Below, one piece after another: positions 11,501 through 21,720 of a stretch of DNA of 64,000 nt. How positions within the stretch are numbered: the stretch's first letter is position 1; every line of letters begins with the position of its first letter. Below the pieces are notes generated by a model. The model was given only the letters and a program-made list of their open reading frames with translations, did not search any database and was not told the origin of the DNA. Source of the stretch: Romanomermis culicivorax (Eukaryota; Nematoda; Enoplea; Mermithida; Mermithidae). The position numbers were made by a program, and so were the translations under genes. The stretch covers positions 756,501 to 820,500 of the forward strand of contig CAWUHX010000158.1 of assembly GCA_963922205.1 (NCBI GenBank). The letters run 5' to 3'.

Positions 11501-14459
11501 TCGATTTGCGAGTCGATGGTGCTGCTCAAAATGATAGCGAATTTTGCGGTGAAAAGTTTTTTACGCATCTTTCAGTATGTTCCCCAAACAAAGTTTCGAG
11601 CACAAATTCAGCTTGTTTCTTTTTTGGAATTTATGACTTTGACACCCCATACATTACCAGCACGTAGAAAAATCCGCTAAATCGAATGCGTGTTACCACA
11701 GAAAAATTGGAATCAGTTGATAGATCTCACGAAGTTCTATATAAATATATTAAACCACAATTTTTGACAAACTTACACACTGTCAACATTTGAAGTTACC
11801 AAGAGCAGCATAAAGCTAGAATAGTCATTGCAAAACCATTATAATTGTTATATTTGACGTGAATGAGGAGTTAAGATCACTCTGACCATTACCTGTCCTA
11901 GTCTGTGAGTCGGAAAAGAGCTAAGAATCAGCAGGAAAGATAGCCAGGGATCGTCCTCAATGCACTATATGTGACATGTTATGATCATTCTTACATTCTT
12001 ATAACTTAGTGCATTTTGTGACAGCTGCCCGTCCGCCATAATTTTGTAATTGTTTTTTTAACGCCAGTGTCAGCCAAATTGGCGTTTATTTATCGACTGT
12101 TTATTGCACATATATTCTTCTGCAGCAGCGTCTCACATTCCCGACTTTTATGAGGATCATTGGGAAAAGTTCTGCGGAATACTCTGGTAGTTTTTCGGGT
12201 GCAAGTTGTTGGATTCTAGTTGCTGAATGGTGACTGAACGTTGTGCTTAGCTCTGTTAAAGGAAGCTCATTTGAGTGACCGACCGTAGCTAGTGGTACAA
12301 GCCAATAGACTTTTTAGTTATATTACTGACGTCTTTGGACCTAAGCAGGGGACCTAAACATAACACCCGAAAAAGACTAGTGGAGGACTAAATTACCCAA
12401 GGAGAAGAACGCCCACATTGATAAACCTTCAGTTTCTCAACCTGAGCTATACCTAACCACTAATCCAAAATAGGAGCACCTTCTCCTATCAAAATTTATA
12501 CGACAAAAATTTAAACACCCGGTGACAAAAATTTAAACACCCGGTGATGATAACCCAATCAATAATACACAATAATACTAGTAAGAGAAACGCCACATGG
12601 GGGCGTGACTAATGGAAACTGCATGCACAGAACATAGAAACTGAAGGCATGGGAAGTGAGCGAATAAAAAAGTCGCAGGCACACCTATCGAATCTGAAAC
12701 TACAGTAATTATCTTGGAATGGTCCCCTATATTTGATCAAGCACGTACCTGCAGGCGGCTTTCAACAAATGACACGAAATTACGAAATGATATTAAATTG
12801 GCGAAACACACTACAACATAATATTGTGAGATCTGCTCTATTTTTTAAGTCGAACTTTTCTTAAATTTTTCTCATAACAAATTTGTAAAACTGCATCGTT
12901 TACGATGTTTTTTGACCCATAATTTTGATAACTTGTGCTTGATTTTCAGTCTAGATTTCAAAATCAATCTCGGTAGAGTTTCGACTCACTCAAACGACGT
13001 CAATTTGCCAAAACTAATAGTCCAATATCCACTGCCACAGGATACGTGTTATAAAATCTTTCCATGAACTTCTTACTGTAAGTTGATACTTCAACATTCT
13101 TAGTCCCATTGTAGAAATTATGCTTAAATGTTTCAAAATATGGCTTTTTTGAAACATGCTGTTTTTCACAGGTAGGCCTGTTCGAATTGCCTTGAACGTC
13201 ATTAAAGAAGTCAAAGGGACGATCAAAGCAAATTTCATTTCAAAGTCTAGTCGAATCGACAACGTAACATTACTAGAGTATGTGTGAATTCACTAATCAA
13301 TGCAGCTTCTGTACTATCTGAATCTATAGTCTGTTTTTATAAGACGCTTGTAAACCGGAAAAATGGCAAAAACTTGCAGTGCCGTCAAAATGATTCACAC
13401 CAAATTTTTATGGTAGACTTTTCCTAAAAAAAAAATAGCGAAGACTAGTAAGCTCGACATCAGGAAGCAGTACAGTAGGACTTGAGACATTAAGATTAGG
13501 ACGCAAGGGTGTTACGACGCAGTATTTTAGGACGCAAGGGCCTCACGATGCAGGATATTAAGACTTAAGAACATTGGGACGCAGACTTTAGGACGCAGAA
13601 CATTACGAGTAATGAAATCATTCTATTACAGAGAGGGTAATAGTTGTGGTACTTTCTTGTATTTTCCTTGGCATAGATGATTTTTGGTAGATCGAGTACG
13701 CATGTAAGATAGGAATAGGCAGCTTCGCTTTTCTTAGCATATTTCATTCTCAATTGAAAATTTGAACTGCCTTACATAAAATTTCAAGATTTTCGCATGT
13801 GATATCTTCAAAAGCATTCAAATTAAAAAATTTACACGGTTTTTCACCAATTTGTAACTCTCAATGAAGAAGTTATACTCTTTACTAAATTTTTGTGCAA
13901 TTTTATGACATTTTATAATGTTTTGGAAATTTTTAAATATCGTCATACATTTTCCCAAAAGGTTGCATATCTTGGAGGCGAGCGAAGATTACGCCAATCT
14001 TCCTTCCAGGGTCAAGACTACCAGCAAATCCACTCACCAAGAATAAGTAGCGTAAGCCTAAGCCAATAGTCTCTTTAGTTCTGCGATCTAATGTCTTTGC
14101 CTGTGTTATAGTGTCCTGCATCCTAATGTCCCTGCGTCCTAACGTTTGGATCCTATGGTCAGCGTCCTAGTGACGCGTCACGAATTTTACATTTCAATGC
14201 AATGCATGGTCGAAATTCTAAGCAACTGCGTGCAGTTGATTTGAATATCATTTTTAAGCCGAAGTAAAAAACTTAAGCCTGCATCGTCCAACTCCAGTAG
14301 TAGTCGCGTGATCATCCTGCCCTGGACGATGACGCTGCAGAATTTGCAATTTGTGGAAATCAATTACGCGCCGGATAGGAGTTTGTGGGCAAAAGTCGTC
14401 AACGACAAAAAAGATTTTCCGCTAAAAAATGTGACAATAACGGATTTGTCGGACAGCAA
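2000..14459 (+). CDS. Secreted pancreatic-type lipase, exons 1-5, 3' end unresolved
   Basis: This is a member of the pancreatic lipase / phospholipase A1 superfamily, an alpha/beta hydrolase that would cleave ester bonds of glycerolipids outside the cell or in a lumen. Exons are 2000-2509, 6615-6843, 8744-8983, 11201-about 11574 and about 14278-14459, with codon phases 0, 1, 1 and (tentatively) 0 at the four junctions. Residues 1-22 are a hydrophobic signal peptide. The oxyanion-side HGW motif, nucleophile GFSLG (Ser226), LDPAG (Asp249) and CSHQ (His338) have the family order and spacing (23 and 89 residues apart). A Cys-bounded lid of about 26 residues lies between 309 and 336. Exon 5 looks like a beta-rich PLAT-type C-terminal segment. 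The N-terminus is roughly 60 residues longer than in vertebrate pancreatic lipase. Introns are 4.1, 1.9, 2.2 and 2.7 kb and full of transposon-like repeats. Exon 5 ends in phase 2 with no stop, so at least one more exon is missing. Confidence 0.85.
3013..3447. mobile_element. GC-rich 435-bp TIR element nested in a larger TIR element
   Basis: The 29-bp ends (3013-3041 and 3419-3447) are inverted repeats with about 27 matches, built around GTATATACTTACCCGTACG. The body is far richer in CpG and GC than its surroundings (runs such as GCGGGCCCCGC) and holds internal shorter copies of the terminal motif, for example near 3297-3316. It has no coding content that I believe; the open frames are by-products of GC richness. 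Confidence 0.6.
4043..4130 (+). ncRNA. tRNA-like sequence, possible SINE head or tRNA pseudogene
   Basis: The segment has an A-box-like TAGTGTAGTGGTAAACG and a B-box-like GGTTCGATTCT about 35 bases downstream, the order of an RNA polymerase III internal promoter. A D-arm (GTGT with ACGC) can be drawn, but the anticodon stem does not pair well and the T stem has a mismatch. So this is unlikely to be a working tRNA; a tRNA-derived SINE head is the better reading. Confidence 0.3.
4290..4640 (+). repeat. Arm of an inverted repeat pair (partner 5113-5460)
   Basis: About 350 bases here, from TTATTGGTGAAACAGAAAG to the GGCTCACCCT end, recur as reverse complement at 5113-5460 with clear but imperfect identity (shared TTTATCTATCGACGGCAGG). 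The arms are separated by about 470 bases and would fold into a long hairpin if transcribed with the lipase intron. Confidence 0.65.
5113..5550 (-). repeat. Inverted partial copy of the intron 1 TIR element
   Basis: Read on the minus strand this matches 4290-4640 and, beyond that, the 3700-3790 segment (GGGTAAAAATGCGCCAAAATC on the minus strand against GGGAAAAATTTCGCTAAAATC on the plus strand at 3700). It is therefore a second, internally deleted copy of the same element lying head to head. The short open frames in it are repeat artefacts. Confidence 0.6.
5720..6016. repeat. AGCT-phrase array (TTAAGCTGCAGCTCAGC type)
   Basis: Repeated palindromic blocks of the form AAGCTNNAGCTT (for example TTAAGCTACAGCTTGAGC, GAGCTGCAGCTTAAC, CTTAAGCTGTAGCTTG) are spaced irregularly with short AT-rich gaps. 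The same vocabulary recurs at 18170-18310 and 19186-19240. No coding content. Confidence 0.6.
6615..6843 (+). CDS. Lipase exon 2: nucleophile elbow
   Basis: The acceptor is CATTCTTAG at 6614 and the donor is G|GTAAAA at 6844; the exon enters in phase 0 and leaves in phase 1. It encodes residues 171-246 plus one base of codon 247. The motif NTRVVGAGVA matches the family's conserved ANTRVVGAE-type helix, and VIVVGFSLGAQ contains the GxSxG elbow with catalytic Ser226. Codons are GC-rich compared with the flanking introns. Confidence 0.9.
6844..8743. other. Lipase intron 2
   Basis: AT-rich non-coding sequence. The stretch near 7376-7530 (CAGTCTATTTTTTTAG, then AGTACTGTAATCGAAATC and GTTCCAGTCCTATGT) is related to segments near 13326-13430 and 17098-17230, so it belongs to a dispersed repeat. 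I see nothing else recognisable. Confidence 0.5.
8744..8983 (+). CDS. Lipase exon 3: catalytic Asp and lid start
   Basis: The acceptor is AATACACAG at 8743 and the donor is G|GTAAAT at 8984; phase 1 in, phase 1 out. The split codon makes Gly247, giving GLDPAGP with catalytic Asp249. The HTN motif (near 276-278) and GHLDFYVNGG (295-304) are diagnostic of animal pancreatic-type lipases. Cys309 opens the lid region. Confidence 0.9.
8984..11200. other. Lipase intron 3
   Basis: AT-rich sequence with no recognisable gene, RNA or clear transposon ends. The minus-strand open frame near 9096-9323 has no coding character. It differs from intron 1 in lacking obvious inverted repeats. Confidence 0.45.
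11201..11574 (+). CDS. Lipase exon 4: catalytic His and end of the catalytic domain
   Basis: The acceptor is CTACAATAG at 11200; phase 1 in gives Val327. SCSHQRA carries catalytic His338 and PAVYTEII follows, as the RSYKYYTDSI-like helix does in the family. Several Cys residues (SFLAFPC, GQCFETC) fit the disulfides of the catalytic domain, and KYFFDLRV looks like the first strand of the PLAT domain. The frame stays open to 11667. I end the exon at the GTATGT donor at 11575 (phase 0), the best donor that leads to the coding segment at 14.3 kb; the exact end is uncertain. Confidence 0.75.
11950..12480. repeat. Possible LTR-like or dispersed repeat in lipase intron 4
   Basis: A segment with TGTGACATG near 11969 and GC-richer text up to about 12460 differs in composition from the rest of the intron. 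Its part near 12150-12240 resembles the window start in reverse orientation (TTCAGTCAC..TCAG..CT.GAAT pattern). I find no paired LTR, primer-binding site or coding region, so the class is only a suggestion. Confidence 0.25.
12502..12545 (+). repeat. Two tandem copies of a 22-bp unit
   Basis: GACAAAAATTTAAACACC plus CGGT is present twice in direct succession. This is a recent-looking exact duplication; no function is evident. Confidence 0.75.
13478..14178. mobile_element. Phrase-array element B (GGACGCAGGACATTA type)
   Basis: The left array (13478-13607) holds about eight degenerate ~16-bp units such as GGACGCAAGGGTGTTA and GGACGCAGAACATTA. The right array (14083-14176) holds about six units in the opposite orientation, TAATGTCCCTGCGTCC type. 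The ~480 bases between are unrelated AT-rich DNA. It lies in lipase intron 4, about 100 bases before exon 5. The layout matches elements A, C and D in this window, although the phrase differs. Confidence 0.55.
14278..14459 (+). CDS. Lipase exon 5: probable PLAT-type C-terminal segment
   Basis: The coding-like sequence reads SRVIILPWTMTLQNLQFVEI and later SLWAKVVNDKKDF and VTITDLSDS, a beta-rich pattern compatible with the lipase C-terminal PLAT domain. The donor A|GTAAGTG at 14460 leaves phase 2. The acceptor could be CTTAAG at 14277 (phase 0, matching exon 4) or TTTTTAAG at 14258 (phase 2). The donor and following bases resemble the end of an M1 transposon. Confidence 0.6.
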
Positions 14460-14745
14460 GTAAGTGAAGTTCGGGAAAATTTGTAAGCTTATTACTGTAA
14501 TCAATAAAAAAAATTTTTCGTACATGTGCGGCAAATAGAACAACCAAAATTCTTTTCAATAGTCTGGTTAAATTATGAAAATCTCCTGGCTAGCAATGGT
14601 GCGTTTACGCAAGAAGTGATTCTTGATTTTCTCTACAGAATAAAGTTTTTCATCCCATAAAAATCGCGTGTAAAACTGGACTTACTTTTCTTATTGTCGC
14701 ACTGTCGCTCGTTTCAAAATGAATGGGCCGCATCCTTACTCATAC
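14460..14745. mobile_element. M1-family TIR element abutting lipase exon 5
   Basis: The text GTAAGCTTATTACTGTAATC and the terminal GTTTCAAAATGAATGGG are shared with the other M1 copies. The left end fuses with the exon 5 donor (AAGTAAGTGAAGTTCGGG against AAGTAAGTTCAATACGG in other copies), so the splice donor may be transposon-derived. Confidence 0.45.
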
Positions 14746-14814
14746 ACAAAAAATATGTCGAGAAAGTTGAATAATTGGATACAGCTTTACGGCAATGTTA
14801 GAGTAAGGTGTACA

Positions 14815-15205
14815 GCATTCATTTTGAAATGCTCCATGCAGTGATCCCATGAAAGCAAGTTCAAATCGAAAAAACTAGTAAGCTTATTACTGTAATCCAT
14901 GGAAAAAAAATTTCGTCAGTAAGCGACAAACAGAACAACTGAAATATTAATCCAATAAACTGGTTATATAAGCGGTCAAAATTTCTCGGGTATCGACACA
15001 GTTCTGCCCAAATCGACACTGCATATGACCTTTCCACTTCTCATGAAAAATTTAGCGTTTTTCTACAGTAGTTATAAAATTGTCCACCAAGTGAAAGTTG
15101 CGCATCCAATTTAACCTTATTTTTTGATTTTCACTTTGTCTGTCGTATGAAAAAATGGGCTCTAATGACTATACTCAATTCATTTTGAAATGATCGATGC
15201 AGTGA
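14815..15205. mobile_element. M1-family TIR element
   Basis: It begins CATTCATTTTGAAATG..CATGCAGTGATCCCATG and ends with TTCATTTTGAAATGATCGA, the M1 terminal signature in inverted orientation. The interior again has AGTAAGCTTATTACTGTAAT. No coding capacity. Confidence 0.5.
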
Positions 15206-15461
15206 GGTCGTAGCCAAACTTTTGTTCAAAATTATGGAAAGCTCACTCTATTTTCGATAAACTTCTTCTTCATGGTAGAGACTCCTCTTGATGATAAGTC
15301 TTTTCAAGCATATCAAAGTTATCGAAATTGATTACCTAACCTCTAGTGGGGCTGCGGTTTGCTTAAATTTCGATCGCTGCATTGATCAAATGAGTGGAGC
15401 AGATTAAATTACTCAGGGCAACTTCTCAAATATGACCTCTTTTGACAGCTTCATTGAATTT

Positions 15462-16316
15462 AATATAGCCAATTCAATTTAAAATAATAAACACCCCGAA
15501 AATCTAAAAAGTAAGTTCAGTTTAAGATGCAATTTTCACTCAGCGGAAGGTTTTATACTGCAGGAAAAGGCTAAATTTTTTCATGATAATAGGAATAGTC
15601 TGGAAATCAGAATTCATTGTCGGCTATTATTGGCCTTACAATCGCATAAAAATGTGAAACACTTTTATTAGAATAACACAATATAACATACAACAATACA
15701 GATGGTGAGCGACGTTTTGGTAGTGTACTTACTACCTTCTTCAGGCTATGGCAATTAGAATAATTTTCGATAAATCCTTGCTTGCACTGGGGTTTGACCT
15801 CTGAACTTTGAGATTGTGTAACCGCATATGGATTATCGGGGCCAATATTCGCCTGGTTAGATCTTCCATTTAAGCTGGTGTGCCATTGCATCACTTAAGG
15901 AACTTCCTCAAGAAGGTTCTATTCCATATGTGGCCTATTTCAATGCTTTTTGTTCCTACATTGCTGGAACCTGCTACTTCCATTTCCATTTGTCTCCCTA
16001 ATTTTTCTCTTGAAGGCGTTGCTTTCATTGGCCAGTATACTGGTGTTATCAAAGCGTGGCCTACACCCACACTGGAAATCATCACGCTTGTCCACATTCG
16101 ATTTAGATAGAACTGCACCGATACTTGAGTACTACTCAAAAAATTTTGATCACTTAACCAGGTTATTGAAGGAAAGTTTCAGATGGTAGGTTTGCCGCTC
16201 ACCAACGAAAATTTTTTCCTTGATTACAGAAATAAGTTAACTAGTTTTTCCGTATTAAACTTACTTTCACGGGATCACTGCATCAGTGATTTCAAAATGA
16301 ATGGAGTATAGAAATT
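15462..16316. mobile_element. M1-family TIR element split by a retroelement insertion
   Basis: The left half (15462-15600) runs from TATAGCCAATTCAATTT through AAAAAGTAAGTTCAG to TTTTTTCATGATAATAGG. The right half (16115-16316) continues the M1 order and ends ATTTCAAAATGAATGG..TATAG. Between them lies an unrelated 0.5-kb minus-strand retroelement tail, so the insertion is nested. Confidence 0.5.
15607..16110 (-). pseudogene. Degraded 3' end of a GIY-YIG retroelement (Penelope-like)
   Basis: On the minus strand, after allowing frame changes, the text reads DDFQCGCRPRFDNTSILANE then SNAFKRKIRE, resembling the GIY-YIG endonuclease region at the C-terminus of Penelope-like reverse transcriptases. 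Next come NCHSLKKVVSTLPKRRSP, a familiar GCCTGAAGAAGG..AAACGTCGC-type tail, and AATAAAAG. Stops and frameshifts make it non-functional, and no reverse transcriptase domain remains. Family assignment rests on motif memory. Confidence 0.45.
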
Positions 16317-18169
16317 CTTGAAAAACGAAGAGTGAAAAATCTCTACTGCTTGGTCGAATCCTTCATATGGCAAGCATTGAGGACAAATTTTGACGCCCAT
16401 TCCCCATTTTTTCAGGTTGCAATCCTGTAGCGATCAAATCATAACCATGACCAAAGTTAATCGGATAATGTTGAGAACTAAATGTTAAATTCTTGTGAAT
16501 CGTTCAATGTATATACCAGGTTTTTATTGTACTACGTTGATTTGACTATTGTCTAATAAAATCTCAAAACTGCTTGTACTTTGGTTTTATAAAACCTGCC
16601 CTTGATCACACTGTGGAATCGTTATTCTCCGAAACCCTGGTATTGCAATTTTTTATAAGAATTTTTCCAATGCGTTCTATTTTTCCTATTGAATTTTCCC
16701 ATTCATGGGACGCATGGGATAAATTGTTAAGAGTTTATATCACCTATTCAGTAATTGATAATTAATTTACTCATGTGTGTGCAGTGTCTTATAAACATTG
16801 TCATTCTTAGTCTTCAAAATTTGGAATCTCTGGCTCTCCTGTCTATCAAGAATCTTTCAGCACAGTGTCCCGACAAAACCTATAGCCTGTTTTCGAATCG
16901 TAGGAATTTTTCATGGTTTGTTTATGGTAGTCAATTTTTCTTCCGGGGACGTAGAATTATGTATGTTTTCTTGTGAGTAATCACTCCTGATCCTCTGGCG
17001 TTCATAGTTAAGGATAGGGGCATGGTTTAGATTAGTGAACGGCAGACTGAGACCAAATGGAGTCGGAAGAGTTGTTCTAATCTGTTTCTCGTAAATCCTT
17101 ATAAAGTGTTAAGAAGAACAAAATAGTACTTGCGTCAAAATCGTTTACATAAAGCTTTTACTCGTAATTCTTTTTTAAATTTAGTTCGGTATCCTTACAA
17201 AGTTCCAATTCTATGTGAAATATGTCTTAGGGGAAGCTAATGAAAAATATCACAAAACTATGTAACGAGATATAAATGTATTCGTCATGAGTTAAGTTAA
17301 GTTCAGCCTACAAAAAACAAAAAATGAAGAAACAACAAACTTGTGGAACCATAAATTTTTGAACTTGCGAAAGTCACGACTATATATGTTTTTGGGGGCT
17401 TTGCTCGGAGTCCTGATACCGAGCTGAACCCCAGCGGAAACCTGGCTGACCATTCCAGAATGAATTTTCTTTTTTTAACAACTTTTATACTATCAAAAAA
17501 ATTTATTTTTTTTAAACTGAAAGATCACACTGAGAAACATCTAAAAACAAAGTTTTGGCGCATTCTGATCAATTTTGATTGATTTTTAAGCTTTCTTGAA
17601 AAAAATTTGGGTCTGACTCCCCTAAAGCTTCCATGCTGTACATGTATGCTCACCACTTCTGCTACACGTCAGAATTATATTGTCGAAGGAATTCAAAGCC
17701 CATCTATACTTTTTTCTCGAAAATTTGTCGCAAGTGGTTGCAAAAATTAGAATCAAACAAATTCCTTTATTTTCGCTGTGCGCAAGATCTTGACGAGCTA
17801 TATTCAGTGAAACATATTTTGGAAAAAATACATAGAGATATTTTTAAGCGTCTTGCGTTTCTTGCGTCAAAGCTGGATTTAAAGCGCACAGTAGATACTT
17901 AATCAGCATGTTCGGTGTCTTTCAATTGGAAATTTCGATATCTACCTTGCGATGTATTGTATACTGAAATTGTTCCATTACTTCAAGAGCAAATCACCTG
18001 CGTCTGTTTTTTTTGCGAAAGAAGTATAGGTGGGCTTTTTAGTCTTGCCTACATCATTCTTACAAAGAAGCTTTCACGGTGAAATTTTAAAATTTCAAAC
18101 ACTGCGTTTCACAGAAAAATAGATTGCATGCGACATTACGAGATGCATAGGGGGCTGGTTACATCAAAG

Positions 18170-19240
18170 AGACTTAAGCTCCAGCTGAGCTGTAGCTTAT
18201 CTCTATATGCTATACCATTTGCCGTTGAGCTATAGCTCAGCTGTAGCTTAACTCATGCACACAAAACATATCGAGAAAGTTAGGCTGCAGCTCAGCTGTA
18301 GGTTAACTCTGTACGTTATAACTAGAGCTTGCAATCTTTGGTGCTTGTTAATTTGGTGCAAAATTCCAGAGTTTTATTTAAACAAAAATTTTTTAAACGC
18401 GATGACATTATAAACTTCAATGTTTTCATGCAACAGGCTTTGTCTATGATTTGCTAAAATCATTTTATACATCAGAAATGAATGTTCCACATCAACTGAT
18501 ACGAAAGGGACATATACAGTTTTATAGTCTATTTTTCTTGAAATGCTTCCAAATATCAAGAGTAGAAAGCAAATAATATTTCAGAATTTCTAGATTTTTT
18601 TGGCAATGAGAAAAATCAATGGTGAAGTCCCTTTCGAATTCCTCATTGGCTTTTGAAGTTTCGTCCAAATTTTTTAATGCTTGGCTAAAATAAAAATCTG
18701 TTTCTGTTTACTATAATTTTTCAACAATTCAATATGACGGCTACTTTTTACACGGGAAATGTTTGTCATCAATTTCAATAACAAATTCGCATAAACGACA
18801 CTTCAAAATTTTTCTATTTGTAACTATGTAATCCGACGCATGCTGTTTACTCAATACGAAGGTTAGTTGCTAATAACGAATTCAGGAAAAATTAGTAAGT
18901 TGAACGGACCGCCGAAAATATTATACAGTTAATATGTAGAAAGGAGTTAACACAAGACGAGTTTGAACTCGGTTTCCCCTTGATTTGGTGCAAATTTTAG
19001 CAAAAACCCATATTTAGTGCAATTTAGTGCTTGATGGGATGATGTGGTGCAATACGATGCGAAAAAACTTAGTAGAGTGTTGAAAAGGTGTGTTTTAAAC
19101 GTTCCTCGACGTCCTGAATTTTATAGAAGCATAAAAAAATTTGGTGCAGCACCAAATTCTGCAAACTCTAGTTATTACATTGTCGTTGTGCAGCTCAGCT
19201 AGTTAAGCTACAGCTTAAACTGCAGCTCAGTTGGAGCTTA
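18170..19240. repeat. AGCT-phrase array split by a TIR element
   Basis: AAGCTCCAGCTGAGCTGTAG and related units occur at 18176-18310 and resume at 19186-19240 (CAGCTCAGCTAGTTAAGC). The intervening 18321-19172 is an inserted element. The vocabulary equals that at 5720-6016. Confidence 0.55.
18321..19172. mobile_element. 852-bp TIR element with TA target duplication
   Basis: The ends are ACTAGAGCTTGCAATC.TTTGGTGC and its inverse (GCACCAAATTCTGCAAAC then TCTAGT), about 24 bp with three or four mismatches, flanked by TA on both sides (18319-18320 and 19173-19174). The short phrase TTTGGTGC/TTTAGTGC recurs near both ends. No transposase is seen; it is probably a Tc1/mariner-type non-autonomous element. 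Confidence 0.55.
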
Positions 19241-20189
19241 AGTTTGTTGGATGAAACTGGCCACTGGTATACCAAGGTTTCTTCGTGCATTATTATGAAA
19301 AGATTGTTTCAATACAAATTTTTGAGTTTTCTGTCTCGGCATCAAATTCAAATTTTGAGTGCACTTCTTTGATTTTCTACAGTCTGTTTATTTTGGAATG
19401 AAAAATACAACGAACCAAAATGAAATGCAAGGTCGATACAAAAAATAGCATGCTTATTACAGTGGTCGACTGGAAATTTTTTTTTCGCCTACGAACAGTG
19501 GGAAGACAAAGTGATAATTTTTTTTTCAATAACGTGGTCGAATTAACGAAATTTGTCGATTCTATCCAAATTAATGATGGATAAATGTTGGATTGTTTTT
19601 TTGATTTCGGGTCGATGTTGTTCATTTTTAAATTCAGTATTTTCCTTTAGTATGAAGGTTACGACTTTTTACAAATTGCGAGCCACACTGAACATACTTT
19701 TTGCATCGCGTACGCCGTTCATGAATGATAAACGTCTTGTTCATCAAACCTTGCAAATTCAAGGTATTTCAGAGATTGTATAGAGAGAATGACACTTCAA
19801 CAGAGCACTCTAAATTTCGATTGTCATCGTATAACATAGAAAAATAAATTGAATTTCATTTCTCTTGTTTCCCTGTACCAAAAAATTATGGAAATGGTTG
19901 CACTGATCGGCACTTTTTCTTCCATTTTTCTTCCTCCTTATTTTTTCGACTATTGATCATAACAGAATTCTCAGACTGTAAAAAAAGAGAGAAACTATAC
20001 TCCTGAGATGAGAAAAGAACACACTTTCTTGTGGTCATCAAACGCGGCATAAAAGTCCTTAGAAGATGAGCCAATATTGGGCAATTTATTTTTTCTTGGG
20101 GTCGTTTTATTTCTACGTAATTACGTCGTAACTTTCGCGACTAATTACCGACCGCCGTCCGCACCATCAATTAAACAATATTTCATAGT

Positions 20190-21720
20190 ATAAAAGATGA
20201 CCATAGTGGTGAAAGATGATAATTAAGACCGGTGAAATACTACACACTTTGCGGAAAAGTGACACTTTTTTAAAGACACCCTGCTGACAAATTAATCGCC
20301 CGTGAACTTGTGTTTTTTCTAATTAATACCCCAAAATCGGATTACGTGCGTGGAGTAATGAACAGGTTGTTGTTTTGACGGGTCAGTCGGGGATAAATTT
20401 GACCCTTCGGAATTTGCCACCACTCGATGACGCGATATAGTGAGTGACCATCACTTTTTGAGGTTAATCTATATACCTCATACAAAAGATGGTCATTTTC
20501 CGATGATTACGTGAATTTGTAGTGGATCGGATTTCTCCCACGAAATTTTTTCCCACAAAAAGAGCACTAGGTACCTTTTCTGTGTTAGGTAATCAAAATC
20601 TTACTGTAGTTCGAGTGGGTTATGTGCGGAGGCTGAAAGGTCGGCGACTGCGTAATATACTCGAGATTTTTTTTGTTGCTGAAAATTAGCTTGGTCAAAG
20701 GCTAAAAAGGTAAATATTGCGCAAGTGGGGTAATTTTTCGACATCAAAGTCCGACTAATTACAAGGTCTAATGAACAATTAATCAAGGATAATAAGTAGG
20801 ACTGGCGTTTTTCGGGCGCCCTGTGGATTTTTGGACCGTTTTTGTGCTCGATTTAACTTTCATTGTTTTCTAGTGCAAATGAGACGTTTTTTTCAGGTGT
20901 CCATATTACGCATGATCTGTCAATCAAGTTTTTTCTTTTTTTCCTGGGTAACGTGAGTCATACTGTAATTTTCGGCTTAGATTTTTTTCTTCATCATGAA
21001 TCAATAACGAGGTTACCTCTGCCTCTTTTTTTATAGAGAGAAAAAAATAATCGACATAATTACGAAGGAAAATTTCCGGTGTCACATCATCTTAAGGTTG
21101 CCCGTGGACACGGTCCGGAGGGGAAGTGGGCGCCCCCGTAATATATTCATTATCGATGGTCAGTATTTTCTGGCACTATGCACTTGTGGAAAATGACCAT
21201 ATTTTTTTACCTCGAAAGACATTATTGTGAAAAAGTGGATATGGAAGGTGGTCATTATTGTACGGATGCCCTGAGGAGCAATTTTTTTTCGTCTCTACAT
21301 CCCAAAACGGAAGAAATAAGCTTACTGTAGCCAGGGCCAGGATTAATTTGCATAAAGCTTACGCCCTACTCCAGTGCTTAGAGAGTGAAGGATTACGGGG
21401 TAGGGAAAATAATTCTTTTGTGGTCGCAGTGTCCAGTTTCGCCGCCATTGCGAAAGAATGGGTCACTCTAAGACAATGGAAGATAATCTTAGAAATCAGA
21501 TACTGTAGCTACCGACTTTCACAATGAATGATGGAAAAATTACGCGACGTCTAGCATGGCAGGAAGTCGAGAGTGACCAGTGGTCACTCGCGTCATTAAG
21601 TCTATTGTGTGTGTACACGCAACTTGATGCGTTTTTACATAATAGTGGATACAAAAAGGGACCCCGCTGGCTTACAGTAGTGGTCACTCTTCTGAAAGTT
21701 AATTGGACACTGGTCACCGT
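20190..21720. promoter_or_regulatory. Candidate regulatory cluster of TGACCA/TGGTCA sites
   Basis: The hexamer TGACCA or its complement occurs at 20198, 20445, 20490, 21194, 21249, 21575, 21581, 21681 and 21711, far above the one or so expected by chance in 1.5 kb. The copies at 21575 and 21581 form a 19-bp odd palindrome (GAGTGACCAGTGGTCACTC, 21571-21589). Another copy sits in the presumed promoter of the neighbouring bHLH gene (23724). The hexamer resembles nuclear-receptor half-sites, but the binding protein is unknown. Confidence 0.4.
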
